Of a stretch of DNA of 64,000 nucleotides, positions 17,557 to 27,073 are shown piece by piece. The notes beneath the pieces were generated by a model. It was given only the letters and a program-made list of their open reading frames with translations. It did not search any database and was not told where the DNA came from. The stretch comes from RH-AL1 sp965249685 (GTDB lineage Bacteria; Pseudomonadota; Alphaproteobacteria; Rhizobiales; Beijerinckiaceae): contig CBDFMN010000003.1 of the NCBI GenBank assembly GCA_965249685.1, positions 930,001 to 994,000 on the forward strand, given 5' to 3'. Numbering within the stretch: the first letter of the stretch is position 1; the number at the start of each line of letters is the position of its first letter. The position numbers and the translations under genes were made by a program.

Positions 17557-20500
17557 ATGCGTATCGACCGCCGCTTCACGACCGCCGACCAGTCGCCCTA
17601 TGCCTCGATGGATTTCCGCGCGACGAAAAGCGAGATCCGCAATCCCGACGGCTCGGTGGTCTTTTCGCTCCAGGGCATCGACGTGCCGGCAGGCTGGAGC
17701 CAGGTTGCGGCCGACGTCATCGCCCAGAAATATTTCCGCAAGGCCGGCGTGCCCGCGCGGCTGAAGAAGGTCGAGGAGAACGACGTACCCTCCTTCCTCT
17801 GGCGCAGCGTGGCAGACGAGGCGGCCTTGGCTGGACTGCCGGAAGACGAGCGCACCGGCCCTGAATTATCGTCGAAGCAGGTGTTCGACCGGCTTGCCGG
17901 CACATGGACCTATTGGGGCTGGAAGGGCGGTTATTTCGACGGCGAAGCGGATGCCGCGGCCTTCATGGACGAGCTGCGCTACATGCTTGCCAAGCAGATG
18001 GCTGCGCCCAACTCGCCGCAATGGTTCAACACGGGCCTGCACTGGGCCTATGGCATCGACGGGCCGAGCCAGGGCCACCATTACGTCGACTACCGCACCG
18101 GCCAGCTCACGGCGTCGGCGTCGGCTTACGAACACCCGCAGCCGCACGCCTGCTTCATCCAGTCCGTCGCCGACGACCTCGTCAACGAGGGTGGCATCAT
18201 GGACCTGTGGGTGCGCGAGGCGCGCCTCTTCAAGTATGGCTCGGGCACCGGCTCCAACTTCTCCAAGTTGCGCGGCGAGAACGAGCGGCTATCGGGTGGC
18301 GGCAAGTCGTCGGGCCTCATGTCGTTCCTCAAGATCGGCGACCGCGCGGCGGGCGCCATCAAGTCGGGCGGCACCACCCGCCGCGCGGCTAAGATGGTCG
18401 TGGTCGATGCCGACCATCCCGACATCGAGGCCTACATTGACTGGAAGGTGAAGGAGGAGGAGAAGGTCGCCGCCCTCGTGACCGGCTCCAAAGTCGTGCA
18501 GAAGGCGCTCAAGGCCATCATGCGCGCCTGCGTCAATTGTGAAGGCCAAGGCGACGACTGCTTCAACCCGGACAAGAACCCGGCGCTGAAGAAGGAGATC
18601 AAACTGGCGCGTCGCGCTTTCGTGCCGGACGCCTCGATCAAGAAGGTCATCCAATACGCGCGCCAGGGCTATAAGGAGATCGACCTCGACGTCTTCACGC
18701 TCGATTGGGATTCCGAGGCCTACCTCACCGTCGCCGGTCAGAACTCCAACAATTCCGTTCGCGTCACCGACGACTTCCTGCGTGCGGTGCAGGACGATGG
18801 GGACTGGAACCTCACGCGCCGCATCACCGGCAAGACGGCCAAGACCCTCAGGGCCCGCGACCTCTGGGACAAGATCGGCTACGCCGCCTGGGCCTCGGCC
18901 GATCCCGGCCTGCAGTACCACACGACCATCAATGACTGGCACACCTGCCCAGCCGCCGGACCCATCGTCGCGTCGAACCCGTGCTCCGAGTACATGTTCC
19001 TCGACGACACGGCCTGCAACCTGGCGTCGCTGAACCTGCTGCAGTTCCGCGACCCCGCGACCAAGAACATCGACCTCGCCGCCTACGAGCATGCCGTCCG
19101 CCTCTGGACCGTCGTGCTCGAGGTCTCCGTGCTGATGGCGCAGTTCCCGAGCCGGGAGATCGCCCAGCTGTCTTACGAGTACCGCACGCTGGGGCTCGGC
19201 TACGCCAACATCGGCGGCTTCCTCATGTCGTCGGGGATCGCCTACGATTCCGACGAGGGCCGTGCCATCTGCGGCGCGCTGTCGGCGATCATGACCGGCA
19301 CATGCTACGCCACCTCGGCGGAGATGGCGCACGAGCGCGGCGCCTTCCTGCGCTACGGCGACAATTCCGACGCGATGATGCGCGTCATGCGCAACCACCG
19401 CCGCGCCGCCTATGGCGACGCCGGCGGCTACGAAGCGCTGTCGATCGCCCCCGTGCCGCTCGACGGCTCGTCCCTGCGCGACCAAGACCTGATCGCCCAC
19501 GCGCGCAGCGCCTGGGACAGGGCGGTGACCCTCGGCGAGCGACACGGCTACCGCAACGCGCAGGTGACCGTCGTCGCCCCGACCGGCACGATCGGCCTGG
19601 TGATGGACTGCGACACGACGGGCATCGAACCGGATTTCGCCCTCGTCAAGTTCAAGAAGCTGGCCGGAGGCGGCTACTTCAAGATCATCAACCGCGCGGT
19701 GCCCGAGGGCCTGCGCGCGCTCGGCTACCGCGAGGCGGACATCGCCGAAATCGAGGCCTTCGCGGTGGGCCATGCCTCCCTGCGCCAAGCGCCCGCGATC
19801 AATCACGCGACGCTGCGCGCGAAGGGCTTCACCGAAGCCAAGCTCGAGGAGCTGGAGACGACGCTGGCGGGCGCCTTCGACATCAAGTTCGTGTTCAACA
19901 AGTGGACGTTAGGCGCTGATTTCCTTGCGAAGAGCCTGAAGATACCAGCGGAGCGGATGGAGGATCCAAGCTTCGATCTGCTTACCGCCCTCGGCTTCAC
20001 CAAGGCCGAGGTCGAGGCGTGCAACGTCCATGTCTGCGGCGCGATGACCGTCGAGGGTGCGCCGCACCTCAAGCGCGAACACTACGCCGTCTTCGACTGC
20101 GCCAACGCCTGCGGCCGTACCGGCAAGCGCTACCTTTCGGTCGAGAGCCACATCCGCATGATGGCGGCGGCCCAGCCCTTCATCTCCGGCGCGATCTCCA
20201 AGACGATCAACATGCCCAATGACGCGGCCGTCGAGGATTGCAAGGACGCCTACATGCTCTCGTGGCGGCTGGCACTGAAGGCCAACGCGCTGTATCGCGA
20301 CGGCTCGAAACTGTCGCAGCCGCTCAACAGCCAACTCATCGCCGACGAAGAGGACGAGGCCGACGACTCGCTTGAGGCGCTCGCCGCCGCAACCATGCCG
20401 GCGCGTGCCAGCATCGTCGCTGAGAAGGTCATCGAGCGCGTGGTCGAGCGCGTCGAGCGGATGCGCGAGCGCGAGCGGCTGCCCGACCGGCGCAAAGGCT

Positions 20501-21249
20501 ACACGCAGAAGGCCGTGGTCGGCGGCCACAAGGTCTATCTGCGCACCGGCGAGTACCAAGACGGGCGCATCGGCGAGATCTTCATCGACATGCACAAGGA
20601 GGGCGCCGCCTTCCGCAGCCTGATGAACAACTTCGCCATCGCCATTTCGGTCGGCCTGCAATACGGCGTGCCGCTCGACGAATATGTCGACGCCTTCACC
20701 TTCACCCGCTTCGAACCGGCCGGTTTCGTGCAAGGCAACGACGCGATCAAGAACGCGACATCCATCCTCGACTACGTGTTCCGCGAGCTCGCCATATCCT
20801 ATCTCGGCCGCAACGAGCTCGCCCATGTCGACCCGAGCGAGATCGGCCCGGACGTGCTCGGCGGCGGCGAGAACCAAGGCAAGGCGGCCGCAGGCTTCGG
20901 CGGCAGCGAGGTGCCACCCGGCACGGCGAAGTTCGTCTCGAAGGGCTTCGTGCGATCCAAGGCCGACAAACTGATGCTGGTGCAGGGCGGCGCCCTGCCG
21001 ATGACGCAGGGCGCGACCGCGCTCAAGGGGGACGTCGACGTGGAGCTGAAGTCGATTGCCAGCGCCATCGAGGCGCAGCTTGGTGCGCTCGACCTGCCGC
21101 CGCAGCCGAGCGCCGCCGACAAGCGCAACCTTGCGCGAATGAAAGGCTACACCGGCGAAGCCTGCGGCGAATGCGGCAACTTCACCCTCGTGCGCAACGG
21201 CACCTGCCTGAAGTGCGACACGTGTGGCGGCACGAGCGGGTGCAGCTGA
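17557..21249 (+). CDS. nrdJ: Vitamin B12-dependent ribonucleotide reductase (class II)
   Basis: A 1230-residue NrdJ that makes deoxyribonucleotides with adenosylcobalamin as radical source, so it works with or without oxygen. Active-site cysteines lie in PHACFIQ (Cys199) and NPCSE (474-478); the ACNLASLNL and GTIGLVMDCDTTGIEPD stretches follow. The C-terminal part contains the long alphaproteobacterial extension and ends in a Cys-rich redox or zinc region (CGECGNF, CLKCDTCGG, GCS). Length and order match the large Hyphomicrobiales form. The ATG at 17557 lies about 90 bases after the NrdR-type boxes. Confidence 0.98.
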   Translation: MRIDRRFTTADQSPYASMDFRATKSEIRNPDGSVVFSLQGIDVPAGWSQVAADVIAQKYFRKAGVPARLKKVEENDVPSFLWRSVADEAALAGLPEDERTGPELSSKQVFDRLAGTWTYWGWKGGYFDGEADAAAFMDELRYMLAKQMAAPNSPQWFNTGLHWAYGIDGPSQGHHYVDYRTGQLTASASAYEHPQPHACFIQSVADDLVNEGGIMDLWVREARLFKYGSGTGSNFSKLRGENERLSGGGKSSGLMSFLKIGDRAAGAIKSGGTTRRAAKMVVVDADHPDIEAYIDWKVKEEEKVAALVTGSKVVQKALKAIMRACVNCEGQGDDCFNPDKNPALKKEIKLARRAFVPDASIKKVIQYARQGYKEIDLDVFTLDWDSEAYLTVAGQNSNNSVRVTDDFLRAVQDDGDWNLTRRITGKTAKTLRARDLWDKIGYAAWASADPGLQYHTTINDWHTCPAAGPIVASNPCSEYMFLDDTACNLASLNLLQFRDPATKNIDLAAYEHAVRLWTVVLEVSVLMAQFPSREIAQLSYEYRTLGLGYANIGGFLMSSGIAYDSDEGRAICGALSAIMTGTCYATSAEMAHERGAFLRYGDNSDAMMRVMRNHRRAAYGDAGGYEALSIAPVPLDGSSLRDQDLIAHARSAWDRAVTLGERHGYRNAQVTVVAPTGTIGLVMDCDTTGIEPDFALVKFKKLAGGGYFKIINRAVPEGLRALGYREADIAEIEAFAVGHASLRQAPAINHATLRAKGFTEAKLEELETTLAGAFDIKFVFNKWTLGADFLAKSLKIPAERMEDPSFDLLTALGFTKAEVEACNVHVCGAMTVEGAPHLKREHYAVFDCANACGRTGKRYLSVESHIRMMAAAQPFISGAISKTINMPNDAAVEDCKDAYMLSWRLALKANALYRDGSKLSQPLNSQLIADEEDEADDSLEALAAATMPARASIVAEKVIERVVERVERMRERERLPDRRKGYTQKAVVGGHKVYLRTGEYQDGRIGEIFIDMHKEGAAFRSLMNNFAIAISVGLQYGVPLDEYVDAFTFTRFEPAGFVQGNDAIKNATSILDYVFRELAISYLGRNELAHVDPSEIGPDVLGGGENQGKAAAGFGGSEVPPGTAKFVSKGFVRSKADKLMLVQGGALPMTQGATALKGDVDVELKSIASAIEAQLGALDLPPQPSAADKRNLARMKGYTGEACGECGNFTLVRNGTCLKCDTCGGTSGCS

Positions 21250-21378
21250 GCGAAGCGCCGGGCGATGTTGTGGAGAGACCCATAACCTCTCCGCTGGGAG
21301 CCGAACAAGGTCCGCAAGTCACCCATAAGCTCCGCACAGGGGCGCCGGTAGAGGGCGCCCCTGAAACGGGGAAGTTGC

Positions 21379-21582
21379 ATGAGACAGCCCGGTCTAGACG
21401 GTCGCCATCGCGACCAGGACGGCGAGATCCGCCGCAAGCGCAGCGATACGCTAGTCCGCACGCTGCGAAACGAGTACGGCGCGGGCTTCGCGGAGGGCTA
21501 CCGGTCCGACGCGGAGTTCGGGACCGTCCTCAAGCGGGAGGGTGCATCCTCTCTTCACGGGCTGCTGAGCACGGCGACGTAG
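21379..21582 (+). CDS. Small conserved-looking protein downstream of nrdJ
   Basis: A 67-residue soluble, charged protein. The central RDQDGEIRRKRSDTLVRTLR followed by NEYGAGFAEGYRSDAEFG resembles a small uncharacterised protein that I recall next to nrdJ in other Hyphomicrobiales. The coding frame has the GC-rich third positions of its neighbours. It starts 130 bases after nrdJ on the same strand. No function can be named. Confidence 0.6.
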   Translation: MRQPGLDGRHRDQDGEIRRKRSDTLVRTLRNEYGAGFAEGYRSDAEFGTVLKREGASSLHGLLSTAT

Positions 21583-22176
21583 CCGATCCGAACTCCAGAG
21601 GCGCGCGGGCATCAGGTCTACGTCCGAACGCGTAATGTTTCCGGCTTCAAATGCGACTCTCGACGGAGAGCGTCATGCGTGGGCGAGAAATGGCGCTCCG
21701 TGTCGGCATCGCGCTTGGGGGCACGCCGGTCGACGCGCCCATCGGAGGATGGGTGACGAGCCGTGCCGAGCCGCGCTGGGCGTTGGGAATCGGTGAAGCT
21801 TCGTGATTTGCGGCCGCCATGGTCGGCATATACGCCATGGCGTAACGACGCCATCCACGAGCGGAGCCTTCCACGTCGTGATCGGGTCTGGGGTGCACGT
21901 CGCATTGCTGAACCAACTCGGCCAGCGTCCTCTTCCCCCTTCACGGCCGCCACAGCCACGTTCTCCTTCAAGGCCGGAGCGCGGCGCGCGGCGCGGTCGT
22001 CGGCTCGTCGTCTCTCCCGGTCCGCGGCCATATTGGCCGTCGTCCGGCCGGAAACGCAATCGTCGGCCTCGCCATCGCGGCGGAGGAGGCCAACCGCCTG
22101 GAGCTTTCCCTCACCTGGCTGGAGGCGTGTGCTTCGGCCCCCGGTCGGCAGCTTTCGATCCGCGATCGGCGGATCG
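21583..22176. other. Intergenic region without an assignable gene
   Basis: About 590 bases between the small protein and the TetR gene. Both strands have open frames of 90-190 codons, but none shows a recognisable domain and the best ones overlap each other antiparallel. A plus-strand stretch near 21670-21810 has GC-rich third positions (ALRVGIALGGTPVDAPIGG) but ends at TGA and changes frame afterwards. This suggests an eroded gene rather than a functional one. No tRNA, repeat or terminator was seen. Confidence 0.35.
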
Positions 22177-22773
22177 CTACGGTTCACTTAAGCCGAGCAA
22201 CAGGGCGTCTGCCATGTTCCGCGCACTGCTGGCGAGATCGTCGTCGGGGAGTTCGCCCGCGGTCCAGAACGACAATACCCCGCGAAAAGCAAAAGTGAGT
22301 TGCCCAGGCAAATAACGCAGAGCATGCTGCCGCCGGCCCGCGACCAATCCGTCGCCCTCGCCCAACGCCAGCGCCCATAGCGCCGTCGAATGCGCCCGGA
22401 CGTTGCCGGGGACGGCGCCGCTGGTGCCAAGCCAGCCCATCACCACACGATTTACCTGCGGGTCCTGCAGCATCACCGCCGTTGCGGTCTCGACGGCAAG
22501 CAGCACGCGATGCAGCGCGTCACCCGATGGCGGCAAGGCCAGGTAGCGGGTTGCCATCGTGTCGATGCGCCGGGCCGACAGCGCCTGCATGATCGCGTGC
22601 TTGCTGCCGAATTGATTGAATGGCGTCGCGAAGCTCACGCCCGCCTCTGCAGCAAGGTCCCGCATTGAGAAATCGGCCTTATCCTGACGTAGCAGCCGCT
22701 CTGCCGCGTCTATGACGCGCAGGCGCAGCGGCGTGCCCCTGGAGGCGACGGGGTCAGTCTTGCTCGATGCCAT
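22177..22773 (-). CDS. TetR family transcriptional regulator
   Basis: A 198-residue repressor-type protein. The N-terminal helix-turn-helix lies at about 34-60 (DFSMRDLAAEAGVSFATPFN, then QFGSKHAIMQAL), where TetR proteins usually read YYHFxSK. The remainder is the ligand-binding helical domain, without family resemblance that names a ligand. It is divergent from the SDR gene across 50 bases that hold a perfect palindrome, so it most likely represses the SDR gene and itself. Confidence 0.9.
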   Translation of the reverse strand: MASSKTDPVASRGTPLRLRVIDAAERLLRQDKADFSMRDLAAEAGVSFATPFNQFGSKHAIMQALSARRIDTMATRYLALPPSGDALHRVLLAVETATAVMLQDPQVNRVVMGWLGTSGAVPGNVRAHSTALWALALGEGDGLVAGRRQHALRYLPGQLTFAFRGVLSFWTAGELPDDDLASSARNMADALLLGLSEP

Positions 22774-22782
22774 ATTAATAAT

Positions 22783-22796
22783 TATATCATGATATA
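22783..22796. promoter_or_regulatory. Palindromic TetR operator candidate
   Basis: TATATCATGATATA is a perfect 14-bp palindrome. It sits in an AT-rich patch exactly between the divergent TetR and SDR starts, unlike the GC-rich surroundings. Position and symmetry fit a homodimeric TetR repressor binding site that would cover both promoters. Confidence 0.68.
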
Positions 22797-22823
22797 TTTG
22801 GAAAGTCAGTATGGAGCGATAGC

Positions 22824-23666
22824 ATGGATGCGGCCTCGAAAACCTTCCTCATCACCGGTGTCAGTTCCGGCCTCGGCAAGGCGTTCGCGGAAGGCGCGCT
22901 CGCCGCCGGCCACCGCGTCGTCGGCACGGTGCGGCGTAGCGCCGATGCCGGAGAATTCGCGGCACTCGGCGCGGGCCAGGCTCACCCACTCGTACTCGAC
23001 GTGACCGACTTCGACGCCATACCGGCGGCGATCGCCGAGGCGGAACGGCAGGCCGGTCCTATCGAGGTGCTGGTGAACAATGCCGGCTATGGCCATGAGG
23101 GTATTCTCGAAGAGTCCTCGATGGACGACCTGCAACGCCAGTTCGCGGCCAACGTGTTCGGACCGGTCGCGATCATGAAGGCGGTCCTGCCCGGGATGCG
23201 GGAGCGGCGCCGCGGCCACATCGTCAACGTCACGTCGATGGGCGGCCACATCACGATACCGGGGATCACCTTTTACTGCGGCAGCAAGTTCGCACTCGAG
23301 GGCATCTCCGAAGCGCTCGGCAAAGAGGTGGCGGCTCTGGGTATCCGCGTGACGGCGCTCGCCCCCGGTCAGTTCCGGACCGACTGGGCTGGCCGGTCCA
23401 TGGCCCGCGCACCACGCAGCATCCCCGACTATGACGCCGTCATGGACCCGATCCGCGCCGCGCGGCAGGCAAAGAGCGGCAACCAGCCGGGCGATCCGGC
23501 CAAAGCCGCGCAAGCGCTCCTTGCTTTGATCGAGGCGGAGCAGCCGCCGGCGCATCTGTTCCTGGGCGAAGATGCGCTGGGACTGGTCGATCAAAAGCTG
23601 GACGGCATGAAGGCCGAAATAGCCGCCTGGGACGCGCTTTCACGCTCCACGAGTTTTACGTCATAG
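22824..23666 (+). CDS. Short-chain dehydrogenase/reductase (classical SDR)
   Basis: A 280-residue NAD(P)-dependent oxidoreductase. It has the cofactor loop TGVSSGLG (11-18), LDVTD, the NNAGYGHEG motif and the catalytic triad Ser138, Tyr151 and Lys155 (FYCGSK). The Arg pair after the second strand (GTVRRSAD) favours NADP(H). A C-terminal tail of about 40 residues beyond the core is typical of the 'oxidoreductase, SDR, DltE/YdfG-like' groups. The substrate is unknown. It is divergent from the TetR gene, by which it is probably repressed. Confidence 0.92.
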   Translation: MDAASKTFLITGVSSGLGKAFAEGALAAGHRVVGTVRRSADAGEFAALGAGQAHPLVLDVTDFDAIPAAIAEAERQAGPIEVLVNNAGYGHEGILEESSMDDLQRQFAANVFGPVAIMKAVLPGMRERRRGHIVNVTSMGGHITIPGITFYCGSKFALEGISEALGKEVAALGIRVTALAPGQFRTDWAGRSMARAPRSIPDYDAVMDPIRAARQAKSGNQPGDPAKAAQALLALIEAEQPPAHLFLGEDALGLVDQKLDGMKAEIAAWDALSRSTSFTS

Positions 23667-23743
23667 GGTGTCGAACGAGGACTGCTTTAAGGCTCGGTCT
23701 GCTCCGGATGTGAGCGGAAACCGGGGCCAAACTATGCTTTCCC

Positions 23744-24250
23744 ATGCGGAAGCAAGACCAAGAGGCTCGGGAAAAATCCAATGGTTTTAAGAGTCGCTGT
23801 TGCGATTGTGGAAAAACTGTCGTGTTCGGCACACTGAGCCGGCAGGTCTTCGTCGACAGCTGCGCCGTCAACGGTTTCGCACTGGTCAACGTCGATCCCA
23901 CAAGAGCTTTGGTGGGATCGCCTTTCCAAGTCGCCTACACGGCAGGGCTTGCGGCCGAGTACCGCCAAGCCCTCGCGCATCGCCGGGTCGAGCCGCATAT
24001 CAAGGCCTTGCTGCGTCGGCTGCTCGAACACGGCCTCCTCGTCGAGACAGCGGGGCTGCCGCACGACGAAACCGACAGCACGCTGGTCGCGCTATCGAGC
24101 CGCGCCTTCGTCGTGACTCGAGACCGCAAGCCGCCGTGGGACCGGGCGATCGGCAATCGCGGGCTCCTGATCTGGTGCGACATCGAACGCGAGCTGAAGG
24201 CGGGCGCGACCCTAGCGGCGATCCTTCAAGCCCGCGCGAGCGGTCATTAA
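23744..24250 (+). CDS. PIN-like domain protein (putative ribonuclease), orphan
   Basis: A 168-residue protein without a clear family name. From residue 35 it follows a PIN-like pattern: VFVDSC (Asp38), LAAEYRQAL (Glu72), DSTLVAL (Asp111) and FVVTRD (Asp127). These four acids match the spacing of the metal-binding residues of PIN nucleases, as in VapC-type and COG1569 proteins, but the first motif is DSC rather than DTN. The first 25 codons are less GC-rich and contain three Cys; a GTG at 23822 is an alternative start. No antitoxin-like gene is adjacent. It converges with rarA, overlapping by four bases. Confidence 0.5.
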   Translation: MRKQDQEAREKSNGFKSRCCDCGKTVVFGTLSRQVFVDSCAVNGFALVNVDPTRALVGSPFQVAYTAGLAAEYRQALAHRRVEPHIKALLRRLLEHGLLVETAGLPHDETDSTLVALSSRAFVVTRDRKPPWDRAIGNRGLLIWCDIERELKAGATLAAILQARASGH

Positions 24251-25551
24251 TCCTCCGGCTCGCGTCGCAGCTCCGCCCAGCGTGCCATGCGGCGGGCGAT
24301 TTCCCGCTCGAAGCCGCGCCCGGTCGGATGGTAGACCTCCTGACGGCCGAGCCGATCCGGCCAATAGTCCTGGCCGGAGAAGGCGTTCGGCTCGTCGTGG
24401 TCGTAGCGGTAGTCGGCCCCGTAGCCTTCGCTCTGCATGAACTTGGTCGAGCCGTTGAGGATGACCTTCGGCGGCATCAGCGACCCATGCTCCTTTGCGA
24501 GGCGCATGGCGCTCTTGAACGCGACATAGGCGGCGTTCGATTTCGGTGCGGTGGCGACGTAGATGACGGCCTGCGCGATCGCGAGCTCGCCTTCCGGCGA
24601 GCCGAGGAAGTCGTAGGCTTCCTTGGCCGCGTTGGCGACGACGAGCGCCTGCGGGTCTGCAAGGCCGATGTCCTCGACCGCCATGCGGACCACGCGGCGG
24701 GCGATGAACAACCTGTCCTCGCCGCCCTCGAGCATCCGCGCGAGATAGTAGAGCGCCGCATCGGGATCGGACCCGCGCACCGCCTTGTGCAGGGCGCTGA
24801 TGAGGTTGTAATGGCCCTCCTGCCCCTTGTCGTAGACCGGGGCGCGGCGCTGCACGACCATGCTCAGCCCCTCGACGTCCAACGACAGGCCCAGTTGCGC
24901 TCCGCGCCAGACCTCTTCGGCGAGCGTCAGCGCCGCTCGCCCGTCGCCATCGGCCATGCGGACCAACGCGGCGCGGGCGTCGGGATCGAGCGGCAGCGGC
25001 TTGCCTTCGGCCGCTTCCGCGCGGGCGAGCAATTGCGCGATCGCCTCCGCATCGAGCGAGTGGAAGGTGAGGACGCGGGCGCGCGACAGGAGCGCGGCGT
25101 TGAGTTCGAAGCTCGGGTTCTCCGTCGTCGCGCCGATCAGCGTCACCGTGCCGTCTTCCATCACCGGGAGGAAGCCGTCCTGCTGAGCGCGGTTGAAACG
25201 GTGGATCTCGTCGACGAACAGCAGCGTGCCCTGCCCCACTGTGCGCCGCCCGCGAGCCTCCTCGAAGACCTTCTTGAGGTCGGCCACGCCCGTGAAGATG
25301 GCGGAGATCTGCACGAAGGCGAGCTTCGTCTCGCCGGCGAGCAGCCGCGCCACGGTGGTTTTGCCGGTGCCGGGCGGCCCCCAGAAGATCAGGGAACCGA
25401 GCGAACCACTGGCGACGAGGCGCGTGAGCGCGCCCTGGGCCCCGATGAGGTGGTCCTGCCCGGCGACGTCGATCAGATGCTGGGGCCTCAGCCGATCGGC
25501 CAGCGGCCGCGGCGCCTCGGCTTCCAGGCCGGCTGCGGAGAAGAGGTTCAT
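24247..25551 (-). CDS. rarA: Replication-associated recombination protein A (MgsA/RarA AAA+ ATPase)
   Basis: A 434-residue AAA+ protein that acts at stalled replication forks. It has Walker A GPPGTGKTT (58-66), Walker B LLFVDEIHRFN (110-120), sensor 1 GATTENPSFELN and an arginine-finger segment LLSRARVLTF. The C-terminal half carries the MgsA tetramerisation region (GSDPDAALYYLARML, DPQALVVANAA). The end reads GYGADYRYDHDEPNAFSGQD, as usual for the family. The start is ATG at 25551, 16 bases after the lyase gene's stop on the same strand. Confidence 0.96.
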   Translation of the reverse strand: MNLFSAAGLEAEAPRPLADRLRPQHLIDVAGQDHLIGAQGALTRLVASGSLGSLIFWGPPGTGKTTVARLLAGETKLAFVQISAIFTGVADLKKVFEEARGRRTVGQGTLLFVDEIHRFNRAQQDGFLPVMEDGTVTLIGATTENPSFELNAALLSRARVLTFHSLDAEAIAQLLARAEAAEGKPLPLDPDARAALVRMADGDGRAALTLAEEVWRGAQLGLSLDVEGLSMVVQRRAPVYDKGQEGHYNLISALHKAVRGSDPDAALYYLARMLEGGEDRLFIARRVVRMAVEDIGLADPQALVVANAAKEAYDFLGSPEGELAIAQAVIYVATAPKSNAAYVAFKSAMRLAKEHGSLMPPKVILNGSTKFMQSEGYGADYRYDHDEPNAFSGQDYWPDRLGRQEVYHPTGRGFEREIARRMARWAELRREPED

Positions 25552-25567
25552 AGCGCGGAGCCAGCCT

Positions 25568-27073
25568 TCACGTCAGCCGCTTTGCCGAAGGCGGCGTCGC
25601 GCGCGAAGGCCGCGTCATCGCCTCAAGCCGCAGCAGATCGTCCAGCTGGGCCTGAGTTAGCAATTCTTCCTCGAGGACGACGTCGGCGACGCGCCGATTC
25701 TCGACGAGTGCCCGCTTGGCAATGCGGGACGAGGCTTCGTAGCCGAGCGTCGGGCCAAGCGCCGTCACGAGCCCGATGCTGTTTTGCACGAGTTCGAGGC
25801 AGCGCTCGCGGTTCGCCTCGATGCCAAGGATGCAGCGGTTCGTCAGCGTATCGATGGCGGCGGTCAGGTGGCGCAGCGAGGACAGCACGCAATAGCCGAT
25901 CGTCGGCTCGAAGGCGTTGAGCTGCAGCTGGCCACCCTCCGCGCACATCGCGACGGTGAGGTCGTGGCCGATGACGAGGTAGGCGACCTGGTTGACCACC
26001 TCGGGGATGACCGGGTTGACCTTGCCCGGCATGATGGAGGAGCCCGCCTGGACCGCCGGCAGCACGATCTCGCCGAAACCGGCGCGTGGTCCGCTCGACA
26101 GCAGACGCAGGTCGTTCGCGATCTTGGACAGCTTGATCGCCACGCGCTTGAGGACGCCGGAGAACAGGACGAAGGCCCCCATGTCGGACGTCGCTTCGAT
26201 GAGGTTGCTGGCGGAGACGAGCGGCTCGCCTGCCGCGCGGCCGAGTTCCTCGATGGCGAGGGCGGCGTAGCGCGGGTCGGAGTTGATGCCGGTGCCGATG
26301 GCGGTCGCGCCGAGGTTCATCTCGCGGAACAGCGCCGCGCTCTCGCGGATGCGCGCGACATCCTCCTTCAACGTGGCGTAGAAGGCGTCAAATTCCTGAC
26401 CGAGCGTCATCGGCACGGCATCCTGCAGCTGCGTGCGACCGATCTTCAGGACGTCGGCGAACTCCACCGCCTTGGTCTTGCAGGCATAGGCGAGCTCATC
26501 GAGCGCCTTGATGAGCGGCTGCGCGGCGAAGATAATCGCGAGGCGCAGCGCGGTCGGATAAGCGTCGTTGGTCGATTGCGCCATGTTGACGTCGTCGTTG
26601 GGGTGCAGCGCCGCGTAGTCGCCCTTGGGCCGTCCCATGATCTCCAGCGCGAGGTTGGCGACCACTTCGTTGGCGTTCATATTGGTCGACGTGCCGGCCC
26701 CACCCTGCACCGCATCGACCACGAATTGCTCGTGGTAGCGGCGGTCGCCGGCGATTCGCGCGCAGGCCTCGTCGATGGCCTTCGCCTTCGCGGCCGACAG
26801 GTAGCCGAGACGGCTGTTGGCGCGCGCGGCAGCCTGCTTGACGAGGACGAGCGCGCGGACGAACTCCGGGAAGTGCCCGACGGGAACGCCGGTGATGGGA
26901 AAGTTCTCGACCGCGCGCAACGTGTGGACGCCCCAATAGACGTCCGCTGGCACGTCCACCTCGCCCAGCATGTCATGCTCGCGACGCGTAACGGCCGGTG
27001 CGAGGACAATCGATCGAACGGTCGCCGTCTCGAGCGTCGGAGGGTCCGCCGCGCCTGCCCTGTCCTCACCCAT
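25568..27073 (-). CDS. aspA: Aspartate ammonia-lyase (class II fumarase/aspartase family)
   Basis: A 501-residue lyase that deaminates aspartate to fumarate. Features are YWGVHTLRAVENFPI, GGAGTSTNMNANEV, the TRTQLQDA-equivalent GRTQLQDAVPMTLGQEF, and the mobile loop GSSIMPGKVNPVIPE that holds the catalytic serine. QLQLNAFEPTIGYCVL is closer to aspartase than to fumarase C. Homology starts near residue 30 (TRREHDMLGE); the first 28 residues are an unusual extension, and a later start is possible. It lies directly upstream of rarA in the same direction. Confidence 0.87.
   Translation of the reverse strand: MGEDRAGAADPPTLETATVRSIVLAPAVTRREHDMLGEVDVPADVYWGVHTLRAVENFPITGVPVGHFPEFVRALVLVKQAAARANSRLGYLSAAKAKAIDEACARIAGDRRYHEQFVVDAVQGGAGTSTNMNANEVVANLALEIMGRPKGDYAALHPNDDVNMAQSTNDAYPTALRLAIIFAAQPLIKALDELAYACKTKAVEFADVLKIGRTQLQDAVPMTLGQEFDAFYATLKEDVARIRESAALFREMNLGATAIGTGINSDPRYAALAIEELGRAAGEPLVSASNLIEATSDMGAFVLFSGVLKRVAIKLSKIANDLRLLSSGPRAGFGEIVLPAVQAGSSIMPGKVNPVIPEVVNQVAYLVIGHDLTVAMCAEGGQLQLNAFEPTIGYCVLSSLRHLTAAIDTLTNRCILGIEANRERCLELVQNSIGLVTALGPTLGYEASSRIAKRALVENRRVADVVLEEELLTQAQLDDLLRLEAMTRPSRATPPSAKRLT

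Noticed and set aside
25568..27073. Fumarase C instead of aspartase
   Set aside because: The VAMCAEGGQLQLNAFEP segment and GRPKGDY region fit aspartases better, although the substrate is not proven.
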